Of a stretch of DNA of 35,693 nt, positions 32,700 to 35,693 are shown in pieces. Every line of letters starts with the position of its first letter. Positions within the stretch are counted from its first letter, which is position 1. The position numbers were made by a program, and so were the translations under genes. Source of the stretch: JBKPCD01 sp046727175 (GTDB lineage: Bacteria > Acidobacteriota > Vicinamibacteria > Vicinamibacterales > 2-12-FULL-66-21); NCBI GenBank assembly GCA_046727175.1, contig JBKPCD010000133.1, forward strand, positions 1-35,693. Reading direction: 5' to 3'. Under the pieces are notes generated by a model. The model made no database searches and was not told the DNA's origin. It was given only the letters and a program-made list of their open reading frames with translations.

Positions 32700-33461
32700 A
32701 TGATGATCGGTGACATGGGTCGAGCTCAGCAAATTCCAAATCGATCCCGCAATGGCGTGAACCGCGCGTTTGCCTGGCTCGTCCACCTCTACACGGCCCT
32801 GGGTGCCGTTGCGGCGTTTTTCGCGGCGACTGCTGTGCTTGACCGAAGATACAGGGACAGCTTTCTGCTGATGCTGGTTGCGACGGTCATCGACTCGACC
32901 GATGGGCTTCTTGCACGGAAGGCTCGTGTTGGCGTGGTCGTACCACAGTTCGATGGCGCGCGGCTCGACGACATCGTGGATTACCTCACGTTTGTCTTCG
33001 TTCCCCTGTTGCTCTTGCACCATTCAGGGCGGCTGCCGCCGGGATGGGGCGCGCTCGTTGCATCGGCGGTATTGGTGAGCAGCGCCTACGGGTTCGGATC
33101 GCTCGATGCAAAAACGAGTGACCACTTCTTCACCGGCTTTCCGTCATATTGGAATATCGCTGCCCTGTACTTGTTCGCCGCGGGGCTGTCGCCGGTTGCA
33201 AACGGAGTGATTCTGCTCGTGCTGAGCGCGTTCGTGTTCGTGCGCACCGGATACATCTATCCATCGAAAACGCCCGTTCTTCGACGGGTCACGATTGCCT
33301 TGGGCGTCGTCTGGGGCGCGATGATTGCTGCCATCATCCTGTCGTTGCCCGATGTGAATCCGGTTCTGCTCCGCGTGTCGCTGTTCTATCCTCTCTACTA
33401 CTCGATTCTCTCGTTCGTGCTCGATCGACGGCGCGCTCGAAGCGCGAGGACGACGGCGTAA
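32700..33461 (+). CDS. pcs: Phosphatidylcholine synthase (CDP-alcohol phosphatidyltransferase family)
   Basis: A 253-residue membrane enzyme that joins choline to CDP-diacylglycerol. The motif DGLLAR, twelve residues, G-x3-D-x3-D (DGARLDDIVD) matches the Pcs pattern DG-x2-AR-x12-G-x3-D-x3-D; related phosphatidyltransferases have 8 residues in the gap. There are about seven membrane helices (HLYTALGAVAAFFAATAVL and onward). ATG 32700 is the first of several (also 32703 and 32715); the third fits better with the usual short N-terminus. It ends in TAA overlapping the next ATG by one base (TAATG). Confidence 0.8.
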   Translation: MMIGDMGRAQQIPNRSRNGVNRAFAWLVHLYTALGAVAAFFAATAVLDRRYRDSFLLMLVATVIDSTDGLLARKARVGVVVPQFDGARLDDIVDYLTFVFVPLLLLHHSGRLPPGWGALVASAVLVSSAYGFGSLDAKTSDHFFTGFPSYWNIAALYLFAAGLSPVANGVILLVLSAFVFVRTGYIYPSKTPVLRRVTIALGVVWGAMIAAIILSLPDVNPVLLRVSLFYPLYYSILSFVLDRRRARSARTTA

Positions 33462-35509
33462 TGCGCTTCCACCCCAGCTCGCAAACTCCGCGCGCTGGGC
33501 GCCCCGGCCGGAGTCGCAGCGTCCGCGACCGCGTTGCCGCCGTAATCTTCGTCGCGCTCGTGGTTGCGACTGCGGTTGCGCTCACGTGGACCATCCGTCA
33601 GGGCTACGCCGTCTCGAAGCTGACCAGCAGCCTCGGCGACACGGTCTTTCTCGCCGCGAACGGTCGCCCGTGGTTCCGGATGGACGAGCAGCGTCAGGAC
33701 GTCCCGCTCAGCGCGATCCCGGCCGATCTCCAGCATGCCTTCATCGCGATCGAGGACCATCGTTTCTACCATCATCTGGGCGTCGATCCGATCGGGCTCG
33801 CGCGCGCGACGTTCAGAAACCTACGCGAATCGGGGACTGTCGAAGGGGGCAGCACGCTGACGCAGCAGCTCGCCCGTACGCTCTTTCTGTCGAACAGAAA
33901 GAGCTACGGACGCAAGGTTCGCGAGGCGGTGCTGGCGCTGATGATTGACGCGCGCCTGACGAAAGAGCAGGTCCTCGAGCTCTATCTCAATCGCATTTAC
34001 CTCAGCGCCGGCGTGTACGGCGTCGAGACGATGTCGCGACATCTCTTCGGGAAGCCCGCGAAGCAGCTGAATCTTGCCGAGAGCGCGCTGATTGCCGGCC
34101 TCGCACGTGCGCCCGCGGCGCTCTCGCCGTGGACGCATCTCGACGAGGCGATCGCTCGAAGCCACGTCGTCCTCGCTCGCATGCGCGAGGAAGGTTTCAT
34201 CACTCCCGCGCAGGAGGAGGCGGCAAAGCAGACGCGGATTCGAATCCGCCCGTACCCGGGCGCAAGCGACCCGCGCGCGGGGTATGCGAAGGAGTACTTG
34301 CGTCAGCTGTTCCGCGATCGGTTCGGCGGAGACCATCCGCCGGACTGGGAAGTGCGGACGACGTTCGTGCCCGAGCTGCAGGATGCAGCGGAGCGCGCGG
34401 TTGGAGACGGACTGCGACGGTTCAACGCGCCCGACCTGCAGGCGGCGCTCGTCGCGCTCGATCCCGAGACCGGCGATATTCTCGCGCTCGTTGGCGGCCG
34501 CGATTTCCGGCTCTCGCAGTTCAATCGCGCAACCCGCAGCAAGCGCCAGCCGGGCTCCGCCTTCAAGCCGCTGTTGTATGCCGCGGCGCTCGATCACGGC
34601 TTTTCGCCCGTGACCATCCTCAGCGATCTCGGCCACATTCCTCCCCAAGGACCCGACGAGTGGGCGCCTCGCAATGCTGGGGGCGAAGAGCCGGAGGCGC
34701 TGACGCTTCGAGCGGCGCTACTCGAGTCCGACAACCGTGCCGCAACCGCATTGCAGCAGCGCATCGGCTCGCAGCCCGTGCTGCGGCTGGCGTCGGATGT
34801 CGGCCTTCGCAACATGCCGGATGTTCCGTCGCTCGCGCTCGGGACGGGCCTCGCATCGCCGCTGGAGCTGACGGCGGCGTTCGCCGTGTTCCCGAACGGC
34901 GGCTCCGCGGTGCAGCCGCGCGCCATTGCGCAGGTCGTCGATGCGGACGGGGATGTCGCGTACGACAATCCGGTCCATACCGAGCGCGCCATTTCGCCTC
35001 AAGTCGCCTATCAGATGGTCTCGATGCTCGAAGACGTGCTGGACCGTGGGACCGGCGCGGCGGCACGGGGTTGGGGAATCCGGTTTCCGTCCGGCGGGAA
35101 GACCGGGACGACCGACGATTTCAAGGATGCCTGGTTCGTCGGCTTTTCGTCCAATCTCGTCGCGGGCGTCTGGGTCGGGTTCGATCAGCCGAAGACGATC
35201 GCGCACGATGCGTATGGCTCGCGCTACGCGCTGCCCATCTGGACGGACTTCATGCGACGCGCGTCACGTCACCGTACTCCGGCCGAGTTCGAGCAACCGG
35301 ACGGACTGCGCGAAGAGCTGCTGTGCCGAGTCTCGTACCTGCGCGCCGTTGAAGGGTGCCCGGCGTACACCGAGTACTTCAAGGACGGCGACAACATCCC
35401 GCGTCAACTCTGTCCCGTCCACCAGGGGACGGTGAAACAACAGGTCCGCCGAGCCGTCGGCAATATCCTCTCCGGCCTCGCCCGAAAACTGCGCGGGATC
35501 TTCCGATAG
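33461..35509 (+). CDS. Class A penicillin-binding protein (PBP1A-like)
   Basis: A 682-residue bifunctional peptidoglycan synthase with a membrane anchor at about 26-44. Glycosyltransferase (GT51): E98 in IAIEDHRFYHHLG, then GGSTLTQQLART and YLNRIYLSAGVYG. Transpeptidase: SxxK at S366-K369 (GSAFKPLL), SDN at 423-425 and KTG at 547-549. All catalytic motifs are present. ATG 33461 overlaps the pcs stop by one base, so they are co-translated. The first 15 codons (MRFHPSSQTPRAGRPG) are the 37-nt palindrome (33471-33507), meaning that an insertion supplied part of the N-terminus. The C-terminal tail has three Cys and a basic end (RKLRGIF). Confidence 0.93.
   Translation: MRFHPSSQTPRAGRPGRSRSVRDRVAAVIFVALVVATAVALTWTIRQGYAVSKLTSSLGDTVFLAANGRPWFRMDEQRQDVPLSAIPADLQHAFIAIEDHRFYHHLGVDPIGLARATFRNLRESGTVEGGSTLTQQLARTLFLSNRKSYGRKVREAVLALMIDARLTKEQVLELYLNRIYLSAGVYGVETMSRHLFGKPAKQLNLAESALIAGLARAPAALSPWTHLDEAIARSHVVLARMREEGFITPAQEEAAKQTRIRIRPYPGASDPRAGYAKEYLRQLFRDRFGGDHPPDWEVRTTFVPELQDAAERAVGDGLRRFNAPDLQAALVALDPETGDILALVGGRDFRLSQFNRATRSKRQPGSAFKPLLYAAALDHGFSPVTILSDLGHIPPQGPDEWAPRNAGGEEPEALTLRAALLESDNRAATALQQRIGSQPVLRLASDVGLRNMPDVPSLALGTGLASPLELTAAFAVFPNGGSAVQPRAIAQVVDADGDVAYDNPVHTERAISPQVAYQMVSMLEDVLDRGTGAAARGWGIRFPSGGKTGTTDDFKDAWFVGFSSNLVAGVWVGFDQPKTIAHDAYGSRYALPIWTDFMRRASRHRTPAEFEQPDGLREELLCRVSYLRAVEGCPAYTEYFKDGDNIPRQLCPVHQGTVKQQVRRAVGNILSGLARKLRGIFR
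33471..33507 (+). repeat. 37-nt GC-rich palindromic element, copy B (start of the PBP gene)
   Basis: 29 of 37 bases match copy A, with no gaps; arms CCCAGC and GCTGGG are complementary. Here the element is read in another frame than in RidA, and on the opposite strand from Lhr. Confidence 0.8.
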
Positions 35510-35693
35510 GCGACAGTTACCGGGGACAGGCACTGGGACAGGCACCGGTGCCAGCCACGAGGGACAGGAACTGGCGTAAGGGGTCCGGGAACGACGTGGC
35601 CCACGGTGCGAACGAGCACAGCGAGTGAGCCGCCGGAGCGGGGCGAAGGGGCCCCGCGAGCGACGGCGTAAGGGGGTCCGGGAACGACGTGGC
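35510..35693. repeat. Right-edge repeats: GGGACAGGCAC words and dispersed element copy 2
   Basis: 35522-35570 repeats GGGACAGGCAC/GGGACAGGAAC words and holds CACCGGTGCC. 35573-35600 and 35665-35693 are the same 28-nt unit (from GGCGTAAGG to GACGTGGC, one base of slippage), 92 nt apart and cut by the edge. Between them, 35619-35664 matches 7793-7845. No gene is seen. Confidence 0.7.

Noticed and set aside
32522..32716. 65-residue N-terminal extension of FtsH
   Set aside because: It would put the start upstream of the likely promoter, and the residues do not resemble FtsH; the first membrane helix fits the GTG at 32521.

Overview
The window is GC-rich and densely coded. Gene content is typical of a free-living soil-type bacterium with much Ser/Thr-kinase and ECF-sigma signalling. 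This mix, together with a M56/BlaI pair, an Lhr helicase and many small dispersed palindromes, most resembles Acidobacteriota, probably the Vicinamibacteria side. That placement is inference from gene style; no rRNA or tRNA is present to confirm it.

Layout from left to right. At 1-312 (-) is the start of a polytopic GT-C-like protein that runs off the edge. An MltB-type lytic transglycosylase (+) faces a 915-residue FAD/Fe-S D-2-hydroxyacid dehydrogenase (-). A leftward operon at 7116-4527 encodes a cyclophilin, an ECF-like sigma factor and a PknB-type kinase; a membrane segment continues in the kinase frame beyond a single TAA. A rightward BlaI repressor and M56 protease pair (7386-10741) has a palindrome inside its promoter; the protease carries a Pro/Thr linker and eight 34-residue repeats in place of a beta-lactam sensor. 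A Tat-like amidase (-) is divergent from a receiver-PAS-histidine kinase (+). Next come a secreted DUF4412-like protein (-), an ECF sigma/FecR pair (+), and a rightward operon of a triple RidA protein, threonine dehydratase and a DUF523/TudS protein.

The second half holds a small VKOR (-), an Nei-type glycosylase and a large Lhr helicase (-, overlapping genes). A small conserved-looking protein is followed by a broken tannase-family gene (+) and an 84-residue coiled-coil protein (+). A 984-residue PDZ/7TM/GAF/zinc-ribbon/kinase protein and FtsH are on the minus strand. A phosphatidylcholine synthase overlaps a class A penicillin-binding protein (+) at the right end.

The least ordinary signal is in the repeats. 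A 37-nt GC-rich palindrome occurs three times inside coding sequence, in three different reading contexts. It adds 14 residues next to the catalytic Arg of the third RidA domain, lies in an ~83-residue insertion in Lhr, and forms the first codons of the penicillin-binding protein. Separate palindromes of REP type, a ~75-nt dispersed element, and wordy quasi-repetitive spacers fill most intergenic gaps. Several genes begin 6-7 nt after a TANAAT box with no Shine-Dalgarno sequence, which suggests leaderless transcripts.
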